A stretch of 64,000 bases of DNA from Ruegeria lacuscaerulensis (GCF_013031245.1 NZ_WPZL01000018.1:1-64000); one strand, 5' to 3'; positions 53,488 through 62,564 are shown, counted from the stretch's first letter. The notes: generated from the sequence alone by a model not told the origin. Made by a program: numbers and translations.

Positions 53488-54153
53488 TCAAGCCGGGACA
53501 GGCTCAATCAGGTTCGAGCCGCTGGCCCGGTTTGAATTCACAGCAGGGTCAACGCGGTAAAACTCCAACACATCCTCGGCTCCGGGCTGCAACAAACGTG
53601 CGGCTCCCCTACCCACTTCACCCAGCCAAAGCGGCCATTCGTCGGGCTCCAGGATCAGCGGCATCCGGTGGTGAATGACGCTTAGATTGCGGTTGGCAGC
53701 CGTCGTTACGATGGCACAGGTTCCTTGCCGCGCATCGTCTTTTCCCCAATCCTGCCATACCCCGGCAAAAGCAATCGGCGCGCCGTCTTTGCGATGAATA
53801 TACCACGGTAGTCGAGCGCCTTGCTCTGTCTTTGTCCATTCGTAAAATCCGGTCGCAACGATCAGGCATCTCCGTTCGCGGCAGGCAGCGCGAAAAGCAG
53901 GCTTGTCGGCCAGTGTTTCGGCGCGCGCATTGATCAACAATGGCCCGGCGGTCTCGGATTTATACCAATGCGGCAGAAATCCCCAACGCAGCGGATTCAA
54001 CCTACGCCCGGAATCTCCGGCGCGCACCACATGCACTTGATTTGTCGGACAAACATTGAAATTGGGCACTGCAGGCAGCGTGTTCGCCGGTCGCGCAGAA
54101 AACAGCTGTGCCATCGCGTCATTAGGAAGGGTTATTGCAAACCGTCCGCACAT
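53488..54153 (-). CDS. SOS-response-associated peptidase family protein (HMCES/YedK)
   Basis: A 221-residue protein that crosslinks through Cys2 to abasic sites in single-stranded DNA and shields them. MCGRF supplies Cys2, NARAET the Asn, ATGFYEW the Glu, and IHHRMP the His of the active site. All key residues are present. It lies divergent from the TPR-sulfotransferase gene, with only 55 bases between the starts. Confidence 0.94.
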   Translation of the reverse strand: MCGRFAITLPNDAMAQLFSARPANTLPAVPNFNVCPTNQVHVVRAGDSGRRLNPLRWGFLPHWYKSETAGPLLINARAETLADKPAFRAACRERRCLIVATGFYEWTKTEQGARLPWYIHRKDGAPIAFAGVWQDWGKDDARQGTCAIVTTAANRNLSVIHHRMPLILEPDEWPLWLGEVGRGAARLLQPGAEDVLEFYRVDPAVNSNRASGSNLIEPVPA

Positions 54154-54208
54154 GGGTAAAAAACCTTCAATAATCGTTGCAAACAGGCACAGGGTGTCAC
54201 GGGGTCAT

Positions 54209-55861
54209 ATGCAAAATCAAACAGCGAAAACCCTAAAAAACAAGGCGGTGGCTGCTCTGGACGCGGGCAAGCTGCAGCAGGCGTTGAAAAAGGCGCAGCT
54301 CGGGGCCAAAAAATTCCCCAAGGATTCCGATTTCCATGCCATATCGGGCTTTGTCCTTACCGAAATGAAGCAATACAAAAAGTCCATACCGTATTTCGTT
54401 GAAGCATCCCGGATGAAACCGGATGATCCGCAATTCGTGGAAAACCTTGCAAATGCCCTGATGCAGACCCGCCAGATTTCGAAGGCGCTGGAGTATACCG
54501 AGCAAAAGCTGGAACAATTCCCCAACAACAAAGAGTTGAACCGCGTCCTCGATGAGATCCATTTGAAGGGCCACAATTGGCGTAACATGATCGAACACGC
54601 GACCCAAAAGCTGGAAAGCGATCCGGAAAATGTAAGCCTTTTGACTAAGCGGGCTCGCGCTTTCGGGAAGATCGGATTTGTTGATGACAACTCGCGCGAT
54701 ATCTCACGCGCCTATAAGTTGGCGCCAGACGATGAAAAAATTGCCTTTTTGAAGTCGGTGAACCTGCACCAGAGCGGTGACAAAATGGGGTCGACGACGA
54801 TTTTGCGCAAAATTCTAGCCGAAAACCCTGAGCACGTGTCAGCCCTGCTGCAGCTGTCGACGATGATAAGCAAAGAAGACGCTCCGGAACTCTTGGAAGC
54901 AGTCCAAGCTGCAATCGAAAATAGTGAAGAACCGCATTCGGAACTTGAATTTGCCAAGGCGCATGCGATCGCAAAAAACGACGGGCTGGGCGCGGCCCTG
55001 CCGCAGTTTGCCCGGGCCAATTCACTGCAGCATGAATCGCTTCCGTACGACTTCGGGGAAGAAGAAGAAAAACTGCGAGTTATCACCAGCCTGTTTCCTG
55101 TCGGGGCCGAGATACCGGACTCCGGGCTAAACGAGTTGCCACTTCCGATTTTCGTTTTGGGTCAACCCCGCTCGGGCACGACCCTGATGGAAATGATGCT
55201 GAGTTCCGCACCTGACATTGCTGGTTGCGGAGAGCTTACGGTCGGGGCCGATTTGTCGCGTGATTTCGAGAAGAAGGGGCAGGCCTTCGACGCCACAAAC
55301 GCCACCGAGTTCGCGCAGGAGTTTCGCAAGCTGATGCCTCCGATCCCCGAAGGATCTGCCGCGTTTGTCGACAAGATGCCTCACAACTTTCAGCGCGTGG
55401 GCTTCCTGTTGTCGGCCTTTCCCAATGCGAAGGTCATCAACATGCTGCGCGACCCCCGCGATGTCGGCTTGTCCAAATGGATAAGACGATTCCCGGCGGG
55501 CGGGATGCGCTATGCGTCGAACCTCAAATCCATCGCCCACACGGCGAACTTGTACCGCCGCTACATGGCCCATTGGGATGCCGTCTTTGGCGACAAAATT
55601 CTGACGGTCCCCTACGAAAAACTGGTGGCCGATCCAAAAACCTACAGCCAACAGGTTGCCGCGTTCTGCGAAATCGAGTGGAACGAGACAATGATGCGCC
55701 CGGAAGAGAACACCAAGCAGGTGAGAACAGCCAGTATCGACCAGGTTCGCAACAAAATCTCAACCAAATCCGTTGGTGGTTGGCAGAGTGTGTCCGAGCA
55801 TATCCAACCGATGTTGGAAGGTTTCGACCCTGCGCTCTGGCCAGAATATAAAATGGGTTGA
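54209..55861 (+). CDS. TPR-sulfotransferase protein
   Basis: A 550-residue protein. The first 290 residues are tetratricopeptide repeats rich in Lys (ALDAGKLQQALKKAQ; KKFPKDSDFHAISGFVL). The last 250 are a sulfotransferase domain: LGQPRSGTTLMEMML is the PAPS 5'-phosphosulfate loop and INMLRDPRDVGLSKW the 3'-phosphate site. It would transfer sulfate to a sugar, lipid or Tyr; the acceptor is unknown. Roseobacters usually carry several such proteins. ATG 54209 is chosen because the longer frame runs through the divergent gene. A shared terminator follows. Confidence 0.9.
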   Translation: MQNQTAKTLKNKAVAALDAGKLQQALKKAQLGAKKFPKDSDFHAISGFVLTEMKQYKKSIPYFVEASRMKPDDPQFVENLANALMQTRQISKALEYTEQKLEQFPNNKELNRVLDEIHLKGHNWRNMIEHATQKLESDPENVSLLTKRARAFGKIGFVDDNSRDISRAYKLAPDDEKIAFLKSVNLHQSGDKMGSTTILRKILAENPEHVSALLQLSTMISKEDAPELLEAVQAAIENSEEPHSELEFAKAHAIAKNDGLGAALPQFARANSLQHESLPYDFGEEEEKLRVITSLFPVGAEIPDSGLNELPLPIFVLGQPRSGTTLMEMMLSSAPDIAGCGELTVGADLSRDFEKKGQAFDATNATEFAQEFRKLMPPIPEGSAAFVDKMPHNFQRVGFLLSAFPNAKVINMLRDPRDVGLSKWIRRFPAGGMRYASNLKSIAHTANLYRRYMAHWDAVFGDKILTVPYEKLVADPKTYSQQVAAFCEIEWNETMMRPEENTKQVRTASIDQVRNKISTKSVGGWQSVSEHIQPMLEGFDPALWPEYKMG

Positions 55862-55871
55862 GTGAGTTCTG

Positions 55872-55906
55872 AAAAAAAGGCCGCATTCTTGGATGCGGCC
55901 TTTTTT
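55872..55906. terminator. Bidirectional intrinsic terminator
   Basis: AAAAAAAGGCCGCAT and ATGCGGCCTTTTTT arms (55872-55886, 55893-55906) make a GC stem with A/T flanks on both sides. It lies between the convergent sulfotransferase and 5'-nucleotidase genes and can stop both. Confidence 0.93.
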
Positions 55907-55923
55907 CATTTCTTGGTACAGGC

Positions 55924-57501
55924 TTACTTTTGCTTGATACGGCCATCCAGATAGGGCTGGTACGGCGCGTTTTTCGCCAGGTATTCGGCTGTAACATCTG
56001 CCAGATCCGGCCCAAAGTCGTAAGCGTTCTTGTCCTCACCTTCGAACATGCTGTACCCGTCGCCACCGTTGCGAACGTAGTTGTTCGTGACCACCAGGTA
56101 GGTAGCCGAAGGATCAATCGGGACGAACCCGTCTCCTTCTGCGACCATGACCTCGGACACTCGTCCTTCGTTCGGCGCGACCGCGGGGTCCCAGGTGAAG
56201 GTCAGGCCAGCGACCTGCGGGAAACGCCCCTTGACCTCTTCGACCTGGCTGACACCGTTTTCCAGAGCGTCGATGACACCCTGCCCGCTGATCTCGAAGG
56301 TCGACAGCGTGTTCTGGAATGGCAGCACCGTCAGCACTTCGCCCATTGTCACGTCACCCGGATCAATCGAAGCACGCAAGCCACCCGAGTTTGCGATCGC
56401 TATCTGAGCGCCCTGATCCGCCACCCGCTCCAGCATGGCGTCTGCCACAAGGTTGCCCATCTCACATTCCTGCACGCGGCAGATGGACCGGTCTCCTTCG
56501 ATAGAGTCAGCAGCGTTTGCGACCACCTTGTTGCGGATTTCATCCAACGGAACGGCAAGTTCCGCGATGCGGTCCAGTGCGGCCCGGTCTTCGGTCACAG
56601 CGTTGTCCATGATCAACGGCTCGCCTACCGCCTCGACCACATTGCCGTCGTCGTCAAATGTCACGTTCAACTCGCCCAGGAATTTGCCATAGGCATAGGC
56701 CTGCACGATCTGAACACCGTTGACTACGGTTGGGTAAGGCCCTGCGGCTTTGTCGGACGTGTTCGACAGGTAGGTATTCGAGTGGCCTCCTACGATCACG
56801 TCCACACCAGTCGTTTCCTGCGCTACGCGCTGGTCAACACCATAGCCCGAGTGGCTGAGTACGATGATCTTGTTGACCCCCTCACCGGTCAGTTTGTCGA
56901 CCTCGGCCTGAACCGCCGGAACCGGATCCGAGAACGTGATGTTCGGACCGGGCGAAGCTATGTCATGGGTATCTTCTGGCGTCAGGCCGATCAGCCCGAT
57001 CTTCTGCCCGCCCACTTCGATGACAGTGGATTTCTTGATCTTGTCGGTCAGCAGTTCTTCATCGGCAATATCGGCATTCGACATCAGCACCGGAAAATCA
57101 ACAGAGTCGATAAAGCCGCGCAGGACCTCTGGGCCATCGTCAAATTCGTGGTTTCCGACTGTCATCGCATTATAGCCCAGCTTGTTCATAAACTCAGCCG
57201 CGACTTTGCCTTTGTAATAGGTGTAGAACAGCGACCCTTGAAACTGGTCTCCACCGTCCACAAGAATCGAGTTTTCGGCGCGTCCGCGCGCCTCATTCAC
57301 TGCGGTCACCAGACGCGCGGAGCCGCCGAAGCATTTGCCTTCGGCGTTATCCTCGGCACCGCAACCGCTGTCGTATTTGTTGATCGGCTCAAAACGTGAG
57401 TGGAAATCGTTGGTGTGCAGAATCGTCAGTTTATATTCAGCGGCTGCCATGCCTGCGGTCAGGCCCAGAACGGCTGCTGAAGCCAATAAGCGCGTGAACA
57501 T
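55924..57501 (-). CDS. Periplasmic 5'-nucleotidase/2',3'-cyclic phosphodiesterase (UshA-like)
   Basis: A 525-residue exported phosphatase that strips phosphate from extracellular nucleotides. Signal peptide 1-21 (ending AGMAAA). The metallophosphatase domain has HTNDFHSRF, VDGGDQFQG, GNHEFDDG and a GGHSNTY His pair; the C-terminal 5'-nucleotidase domain has NSGGLRASI and TNNYVRNGGDGYSMF. Paired Cys residues (CGAEDNAEGKC) fit a disulfide. It is a single gene, closed by the terminator at 55872-55906. Confidence 0.94.
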   Translation of the reverse strand: MFTRLLASAAVLGLTAGMAAAEYKLTILHTNDFHSRFEPINKYDSGCGAEDNAEGKCFGGSARLVTAVNEARGRAENSILVDGGDQFQGSLFYTYYKGKVAAEFMNKLGYNAMTVGNHEFDDGPEVLRGFIDSVDFPVLMSNADIADEELLTDKIKKSTVIEVGGQKIGLIGLTPEDTHDIASPGPNITFSDPVPAVQAEVDKLTGEGVNKIIVLSHSGYGVDQRVAQETTGVDVIVGGHSNTYLSNTSDKAAGPYPTVVNGVQIVQAYAYGKFLGELNVTFDDDGNVVEAVGEPLIMDNAVTEDRAALDRIAELAVPLDEIRNKVVANAADSIEGDRSICRVQECEMGNLVADAMLERVADQGAQIAIANSGGLRASIDPGDVTMGEVLTVLPFQNTLSTFEISGQGVIDALENGVSQVEEVKGRFPQVAGLTFTWDPAVAPNEGRVSEVMVAEGDGFVPIDPSATYLVVTNNYVRNGGDGYSMFEGEDKNAYDFGPDLADVTAEYLAKNAPYQPYLDGRIKQK

Positions 57502-57609
57502 TTTGATACTCCCAGTTGTTATTGGCCGCGATGGTGCGACGTGTAATCCAAAGAGTCAAAGGGGGAAATCCGGGTTGATTCTACCCGGCGCGCGGGGCAT
57601 CACGGCACC

Positions 57610-57948
57610 ATGCTGATTTACAAGATTTTCCGGGCCGACGAATGGGCCACGTTGCAGGCTCAGGGAGCCTCGGACGGGGCACCGATAGATATTTCGGACG
57701 GGTATGTCCATTTCTCGACCGCCAAACAGGCCGCCGAGACCGCCACCAAGCATTTTTCGGGGGTCGAAGGTTTGACCCTGTTGGCCTGCGATGCGGATGC
57801 GATGGGCGATGACCTGAAATGGGAGGCTTCGCGCGGGGGCGCGCTGTTCCCGCATCTCTACCGCAAGATCCGCATGACTGATGTGGTGTGGTCGCGCCCC
57901 TTGCCCTTTGTTGGTGAAGTCCACCAATTCCCCAAGGAGATGAAGTGA
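57610..57948 (+). CDS. DUF952 family protein
   Basis: A 112-residue soluble protein: IYKIFRADEWATLQAQG, DGYVHFSTAKQAAETA and LFPHLYRKIRMTDVV are DUF952 signatures. The fold is related to ADP-ribosyltransferase-like proteins, but no activity is known. The start is ATG with a poor ribosome site. It ends in a GTGA/ATGA-like run leading to pyrD, so it is likely co-transcribed with it. Confidence 0.9.
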   Translation: MLIYKIFRADEWATLQAQGASDGAPIDISDGYVHFSTAKQAAETATKHFSGVEGLTLLACDADAMGDDLKWEASRGGALFPHLYRKIRMTDVVWSRPLPFVGEVHQFPKEMK

Positions 57949-58136
57949 CTATTCTCATCAATCCCGACCGCGCCCAATTCGGGGCTTTCATCGCGCGCCA
58001 CCCCACCGCGCACGCATTTCTTGAGATGGGCGCTGAGCCCATAGACCAGGCGGCAGCGAAACACAGGCAAGCGGCCGCAGAGACTTCACGGCTGAACCCC
58101 TGTGCACCAACTCAAGGCCGAGGTGCGTTCGGATGA
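57945..58136 (+). CDS. Possible 63-residue coupled small protein between DUF952 and pyrD
   Basis: GTG 57945 overlaps the DUF952 stop (GTGA), and the frame ends in an ATGA with pyrD. The first half ([21 protein letters not shown]) has coding-like codon use; the second half is rich in Ala, Gln and Pro and looks less natural. I know no family. Either a real small coupled protein or just a chance open frame that aids translation of pyrD. Confidence 0.3.
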   Translation: MTILINPDRAQFGAFIARHPTAHAFLEMGAEPIDQAAAKHRQAAAETSRLNPCAPTQGRGAFG

Positions 58137-59191
58137 AATTGACTGAGAAACTGGGCCTGGCTGTCCTGCACCGGATGGACCCCGAAACCGCCCATGGGAT
58201 GTCGATAAAGGCGTTGAAGGCTGGACTTGCCCCTTCACCGGGACCCGTGACGTCGCCCCGCTTACAGACCCGTATTGCCGGGTTGGGCCTGCCAAACCCG
58301 GTTGGTCTGGCAGCTGGCTTTGACAAGAACGGAGAGGTTCTGACGCCTTTGTCGCGCTCGGGCTTCGGGTTCATCGAAGTCGGCGCCGTCACTCCACGCC
58401 CGCAGCCCGGAAATCCCAAACCCCGCCTGTTCCGCCTGACCGAGGACAAAGCCGCCATCAATCGCTTTGGCTTCAACAACGAAGGTATGGAGGTCATGGC
58501 CGACCGCCTGGCCAACCGTCCCAAGGATGCGGTGATCGGTCTGAACCTTGGTGCGAACAAGGACAGCGACGACCGTCCCGGTGACTTTGCCAAAGTTTTG
58601 GCCCATTGCGCCGCAAATCTGGATTTCGCCACGGTCAACGTCTCTTCGCCCAACACCGAGAAACTGCGGGACTTGCAGGGCAAGGCCGCGCTGGGTGCGC
58701 TGTTGGGCGGCGTGATCGAAACGCGTAATGCGCTGCCCCGTCCTTTGCCCATTTTCCTGAAAATCGCCCCTGATCTGACCGGGTCCGAGTTGCAGGACAT
58801 CGCCGACGTGGCCGTCGAGACCGGGGTAGACGCCATTATCGCCACCAACACAACCCTGTCCCGCGAGGGCTTGCGCAGCGCCCACAAGAGCGAAACCGGT
58901 GGTCTGTCCGGCGCTCCTTTATTCGAAAAATCGACGCGGGTTCTGGCGCGTCTCAGCCAATTGACCGGCGGGAATATCCCTCTGATCGGTGTGGGCGGCA
59001 TCAGCAATGCACAGCAAGCCTATACCAAAGTTTGCGCCGGTGCTTCTGCCGTGCAGCTCTATACCGCCTTGGTTTATGGCGGCATTTCTTTGGCAGCAGA
59101 GATCGCAAAGGGTTTGGATGAATTGTTGGCGCAGGACGGGTTCAACTCAGTCGCGCAAGCTGTTGGAAGTAAAAGAGAGGACTGGCTGTGA
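58133..59191 (+). CDS. pyrD: Quinone-dependent dihydroorotate dehydrogenase
   Basis: A 352-residue class 2 enzyme of pyrimidine synthesis that passes electrons to ubiquinone at the inner membrane. [11 protein letters not shown] and [10 protein letters not shown] bind FMN and substrate; [12 protein letters not shown] carries the catalytic Ser of class 2 enzymes; IGVGGI binds the phosphate. The N-terminal helix ([16 protein letters not shown]) contacts the quinone. GAGG lies nine bases before the ATG. It overlaps the arsC-like gene by GTGA. Confidence 0.96.
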   Translation: MKLTEKLGLAVLHRMDPETAHGMSIKALKAGLAPSPGPVTSPRLQTRIAGLGLPNPVGLAAGFDKNGEVLTPLSRSGFGFIEVGAVTPRPQPGNPKPRLFRLTEDKAAINRFGFNNEGMEVMADRLANRPKDAVIGLNLGANKDSDDRPGDFAKVLAHCAANLDFATVNVSSPNTEKLRDLQGKAALGALLGGVIETRNALPRPLPIFLKIAPDLTGSELQDIADVAVETGVDAIIATNTTLSREGLRSAHKSETGGLSGAPLFEKSTRVLARLSQLTGGNIPLIGVGGISNAQQAYTKVCAGASAVQLYTALVYGGISLAAEIAKGLDELLAQDGFNSVAQAVGSKREDWL

Positions 59192-59529
59192 TAGAGTACT
59201 GGCACAACCCCCGTTGTTCGAAATCCCGCGCCGGGCTGGCTCTGCTTGAAGAGAACGGCGCGGAGGTCGAGGTTCGTAAATACCTTGAGGATGCCCCCTC
59301 AGCCGACGAGCTTCGCGCCGTGCTTGACCAATTGGGCAGCGCCGCCATCGACATGGTGCGCACGGGCGAAAAGCAGTTCAAAGAACTGGGCCTGACCAAA
59401 ACATCGCCCGAAGGCGACTTGATACAAGCCATGGCCGAGAACCCGATCCTGATTGAACGCCCACTGGCTATTTCTGGCGGCAAGGCGGCTATTGGGCGCC
59501 CGCCCGAGAACCTATTAGAACTGCTCTAG
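59188..59529 (+). CDS. arsC: ArsC/YfgD-type arsenate reductase-like protein
   Basis: A 113-residue thioredoxin-fold protein. HNPRCSKSR contains catalytic Cys10 and Arg14; the ERPLAI segment holds the second Arg used in arsenate binding. GTG start at 59188 within the pyrD stop. No arsenite pump is nearby, so a general glutaredoxin-linked role is possible. Its TAG stop overlaps that of the convergent MATE gene within CTAG. Confidence 0.9.
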   Translation: MIEYWHNPRCSKSRAGLALLEENGAEVEVRKYLEDAPSADELRAVLDQLGSAAIDMVRTGEKQFKELGLTKTSPEGDLIQAMAENPILIERPLAISGGKAAIGRPPENLLELL

Positions 59530-60842
59530 GCCACCTGCGCCTCAAGCCGGGGATAGCGCCACCCTAGTGTGACGCCGCGCGCGATGTTCAGAATCATCAG
59601 AGCGGCCCACAGTCCGTGATTGCCAAGGATCGGCACCAGAAGGAAAAGCGCCACCACATAGATCGCGACCGACTGAATCATTGCGTTGCGCATCGCGCGG
59701 GTCCAGGTGGCCCCGATATAGATGCCGTCGAACATCCAGCTTGCCACGCCAATTACCGGTGCCAGCGCCGCCCAGATCAGGTATTCCCGCGCCGCGATCC
59801 GAACGTCGGGCGATGTCGACATTAAGTCGATCAGAGCAGGCCCAGCAAGATAGAACACCATCCCCAAAGCAAGGGCCCCTCCCACGCCCCATTGCGAGGC
59901 CATGATCGACGCGCGCCGGACCTGATACCGGTCCCGCGCGCCGACCGCGCTGCCGACCAGTGCCTCGGCGGAAAAGGCGAACCCGTCCAGAGCGAAGGCG
60001 GTGATCTCAAGGAATTGCAGCAACACCTGATTGGCAGCAAGATTCACGTCTCCCAGATCCGAGCCCACGAACAGAAATGTGGTAAACGCCCCGGTCAGAA
60101 GGACGGACCGGATCATGATATCCCCATTCACCTGCATCATCCGCCGTAACCGTGCCGCATCGAAAATCCGGGGCCAGTCACGCCACTGGTTGCCGCCGAA
60201 CGCGCGCCGACACAGCCACAGGCCCAGCGCCAGCCCGGTCCATTCAGCGATCAGGGTCGCAATGGCAACGCCTTCCACACCCCATCCGAGGCCAAGTACG
60301 AACCACAGATCCAACAGGATGTTCAGCCCGTTCATCCAAACTTGCAGAACGAATACGCCACGGGTTCGTTCGACCGCGATCAGCCAACCCGTCACGGCAA
60401 ACAGTGCAATCGTTGCAGGGGCACCCCAGATTCGGATCTGCAGGTAATCCCGCGTCAGCGCCTCGACCTCGGGGCTTGCGGGTGAGAGGGCAAAAGCGCC
60501 CCAGAACACCCAGATCTGGGTCAGGATAAAGAACAGCCCCGCCGTGCCGCCAAGCAGTAGCCCGCGCATCAGCAGGGCTCCGGTTTCCGCCGTTTCCCCT
60601 GCCCCGCGCGCCTGCGCAACAAGACCGGTTGTTCCCATGCGAAGGAATCCAAAGATCCAATAGATGCTGGCCAGGATCACGGCGCCCATTCCGACGGCCC
60701 CGATTGGCGCCGCCAGACCCATCTGCCCGACCACGCCGGTATCTACTGCGCCCAGAATCGGTACAGTGGCGTTGGACAGCACGATAGGAACGGCGATTTT
60801 CAACACCCGCTTATGCGTGAGGGGTGCCGAGGCGACCTGCAT
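59526..60842 (-). CDS. MATE family efflux transporter (DinF-like)
   Basis: A 438-residue inner-membrane antiporter with 12 spans. IAVPIVLSNATVPILGAVDTGVVGQMG is the MATE/DinF N-terminus (described in parts), and GFLRMGTTGLVAQA the next signature. It exports drugs or metabolites against Na+ or H+. Six bases separate its start from the thioesterase stop upstream, so the three minus-strand genes 61788-59526 form one operon. Confidence 0.93.
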   Translation of the reverse strand: MQVASAPLTHKRVLKIAVPIVLSNATVPILGAVDTGVVGQMGLAAPIGAVGMGAVILASIYWIFGFLRMGTTGLVAQARGAGETAETGALLMRGLLLGGTAGLFFILTQIWVFWGAFALSPASPEVEALTRDYLQIRIWGAPATIALFAVTGWLIAVERTRGVFVLQVWMNGLNILLDLWFVLGLGWGVEGVAIATLIAEWTGLALGLWLCRRAFGGNQWRDWPRIFDAARLRRMMQVNGDIMIRSVLLTGAFTTFLFVGSDLGDVNLAANQVLLQFLEITAFALDGFAFSAEALVGSAVGARDRYQVRRASIMASQWGVGGALALGMVFYLAGPALIDLMSTSPDVRIAAREYLIWAALAPVIGVASWMFDGIYIGATWTRAMRNAMIQSVAIYVVALFLLVPILGNHGLWAALMILNIARGVTLGWRYPRLEAQVA

Positions 60843-60848
60843 AATGAC

Positions 60849-61367
60849 TTACTCTTTTTCCGGTTTGGGTTGCGGCATCAAAAAATGACCGGTGGCCTGA
60901 GCAAACGGGCGCGCGTGATTGTCCTGCCATGTCTCGACCCGAACCGAGGCATAGCGTCGCCCCAACCGGCTGACAAAGGCCCGCGCATACGCATCACGTG
61001 GCAAACCAGACCGCAGATAATCGACTGTGAAATCGACGGTTTTCGGAAATCGCACGGTCTCGTCCCCGAAAATATCACTAGCGTCCAGTTCGCCGCTTTC
61101 GATGCGCGGAAAGAAGTATTCCCAACTCAACGTGATGACGGCAGTCACTTCGAGGAACGCCGCCGTCACCCCCCCGTGCAATGCGGGCAGCAGAGGGTTT
61201 CCGATCAGTTTCTCGTCAAAATTCAGCACGCCGGTCAGTTCATCCCCCCGACGGTCGAAACTGATATTGAGGAACCGGATATACGGAACACCTTCGACAA
61301 TTGCGTTCAGGGCCGCATCGCGACGTTGCTTGACCACCTGCATGGGTTCGGGACGGGAGCGGGCCAT
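60849..61367 (-). CDS. PaaI-like hotdog thioesterase
   Basis: A 172-residue acyl-CoA thioesterase. NPLLPALHGGVTAAFLEVTA carries the HGG hotdog motif; DFTVDYLRSGLPRDAYARA is the central helix/strand. The start at 61367 has a GGAGGG site; the longer frame runs inside its neighbour. It is one of two thioesterases in tandem; this one is longer by about 30 residues at the N-terminus and has a larger loop. Confidence 0.9.
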   Translation of the reverse strand: MARSRPEPMQVVKQRRDAALNAIVEGVPYIRFLNISFDRRGDELTGVLNFDEKLIGNPLLPALHGGVTAAFLEVTAVITLSWEYFFPRIESGELDASDIFGDETVRFPKTVDFTVDYLRSGLPRDAYARAFVSRLGRRYASVRVETWQDNHARPFAQATGHFLMPQPKPEKE

Positions 61368-61368
61368 A

Positions 61369-61788
61369 TCACTTGCCCTCCACTGTGAACGCGCCGGAGG
61401 CTGTCGCGACCGGATTTTCCTGATCTTCGTCGCTGGCAGTAGCACGAACAAAGGCCACGTTTCGCGTGATATGATAGCAGGTCGCGCGGGTTGTGATGGT
61501 CTGACCCGGTGTCGCCGCACGCATGTAATCGATGCGCAGATCAATGGTTGCTGTGCTGCTGGGCGCGAACGGATGACTCATTACTGCTGCTCCGCAACAG
61601 GTGTCCAACATCGTGGATATGGCGCCGCCATGGATCACACCGGTCCGCGGGTCACCTATCAGAGCCTCGTTATATGACATGGTGATTTCCGCCTCACCAT
61701 TGCCGATTTTGGTCAGCTCCAAACCCAACGCATTGGCATGCGGAATGGCTTCAATGAACTGACGCGCTATTTTCAATATGCCCGCCAT
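61369..61788 (-). CDS. PaaI-like hotdog thioesterase, first of the tandem pair
   Basis: A 139-residue hotdog thioesterase: PHANALGLELTKIG, GVIHGGAISTMLDTCCG (HGG motif) and IDLRIDYMRAATPGQ. Such enzymes cut CoA esters from aromatic or fatty-acid breakdown. Only one base separates it from the second copy. It diverges from the first MerR gene and acyl-CoA chemistry is also next door (acyl-CoA dehydrogenase at 63 kb), so a shared regulon is plausible. Confidence 0.92.
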   Translation of the reverse strand: MAGILKIARQFIEAIPHANALGLELTKIGNGEAEITMSYNEALIGDPRTGVIHGGAISTMLDTCCGAAVMSHPFAPSSTATIDLRIDYMRAATPGQTITTRATCYHITRNVAFVRATASDEDQENPVATASGAFTVEGK

Positions 61789-61904
61789 ATTGATGGCTCC
61801 TGTCGTCTGATCGCCTCTTTATGTGCCTCTGGTGGCGCAAAGGGCAAGCCCGACTGTTGCGCTTGCCGTCACGACGGCCTAACTTGCGATCAAGGAGGCC
61901 AGGA

Positions 61905-62273
61905 ATGTCCGACAAACGTTTGTCATTCAAAGAGATGTGCGCCGAGTTCGAAGTGACTCCACGTACCCTGCGCTACTATGAATATATAGAGCTGCTGCAG
62001 CCAGAGCGGGAAGGCAGATCGCGTTTCTACGGCCCCCGCGAGTGCGCGCGGATGACACTGATCATGCGTGGCCGCAAATATGGATTTCCACTGGAAGACA
62101 TCCGCCAGTGGCTGCTGATCTATGAGGATCAGGGGAATCAGGCGCAGATGGCGGCTTTCGTGGATATGGCGGATCAACAGGTGATCGAGTTGCATAAACA
62201 AAGGCAGCAGCTGGATGAGGCGATCGAAGCCTTGCAGGAAATGCGCGATCAGACCGCCAGGTCACTGACCTGA
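61905..62273 (+). CDS. MerR family regulator, first copy
   Basis: A 122-residue regulator. The N-terminal winged helix has EMCAEFEVTPRTLRYYE and RGRKYGFPLEDIRQWL; the rest is a coiled-coil dimer helix (VIELHKQRQQLDEAIEALQEM). No Cys-rich metal or Fe-S motif is seen, unlike MerR or SoxR, which points to an acyl-CoA or other organic ligand. AAGGAGG precedes the ATG. It lies between the divergent thioesterases and the second MerR. Confidence 0.93.
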   Translation: MSDKRLSFKEMCAEFEVTPRTLRYYEYIELLQPEREGRSRFYGPRECARMTLIMRGRKYGFPLEDIRQWLLIYEDQGNQAQMAAFVDMADQQVIELHKQRQQLDEAIEALQEMRDQTARSLT

Positions 62274-62391
62274 TCGACCGACGGACCCTTATTACACGTA
62301 GTGCATTAGCTTAATTGAGCGGAGTTTCATGGCCCCGTTCCAGGTTTGTGTTTCGCGATAAGGCGCTCGGGCGCCTCACCCACCGAAATTC

Positions 62392-62508
62392 CGTTACGTA
62401 ACGTCCCAAAAAGTAGGTAAACCGCACCTTGACGCGAGAGGATGCTACGTCAACTTATTTGTGACGTAGCGTTTGCATTACGTGAACGTCATCTCCGTGT
62501 TGTAACGT
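62392..62508. promoter_or_regulatory. ACGT-palindrome cluster upstream of the second MerR gene
   Basis: Seven ACGT cores lie in 117 bases: CGTTACGTAACG (62392-62403, perfect), GCTACGTCA/TGACGTAGC inverted repeat with a nine-base gap (62444-62470), TTACGTGAACGTCA (62478-62491) and TAACGT (62503-62508). TTGACG (62429) and TTATTT (62455) could form a promoter with a 20-base spacer, the long spacing typical of MerR-regulated promoters. The rest of the 291-base gap also has a small GC hairpin at 62361-62376. Confidence 0.65.
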
Positions 62509-62564
62509 GCGCATCGACTGCGCAACTAACTTTGATAGACGCCAGTGACGAGAGTGCTGAAACC

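Noticed and set aside
55930-57399. 489-codon open frame antisense to the 5'-nucleotidase gene
   Set aside because: It mirrors a clearly conserved gene with signal peptide and all catalytic motifs; the translated product shows no family pattern and is a high-GC frame shadow.
57988-59007. 339-codon open frame antisense to pyrD
   Set aside because: Arg/Ser-rich composition typical of a shadow frame, without a ribosome site, opposite a complete pyrD.
62361-62376. AGGCGC-TCGG-GCGCCT hairpin as terminator of the first MerR gene
   Set aside because: No T tract follows, and it lies about 90 bases from the stop; kept only as a structural remark.
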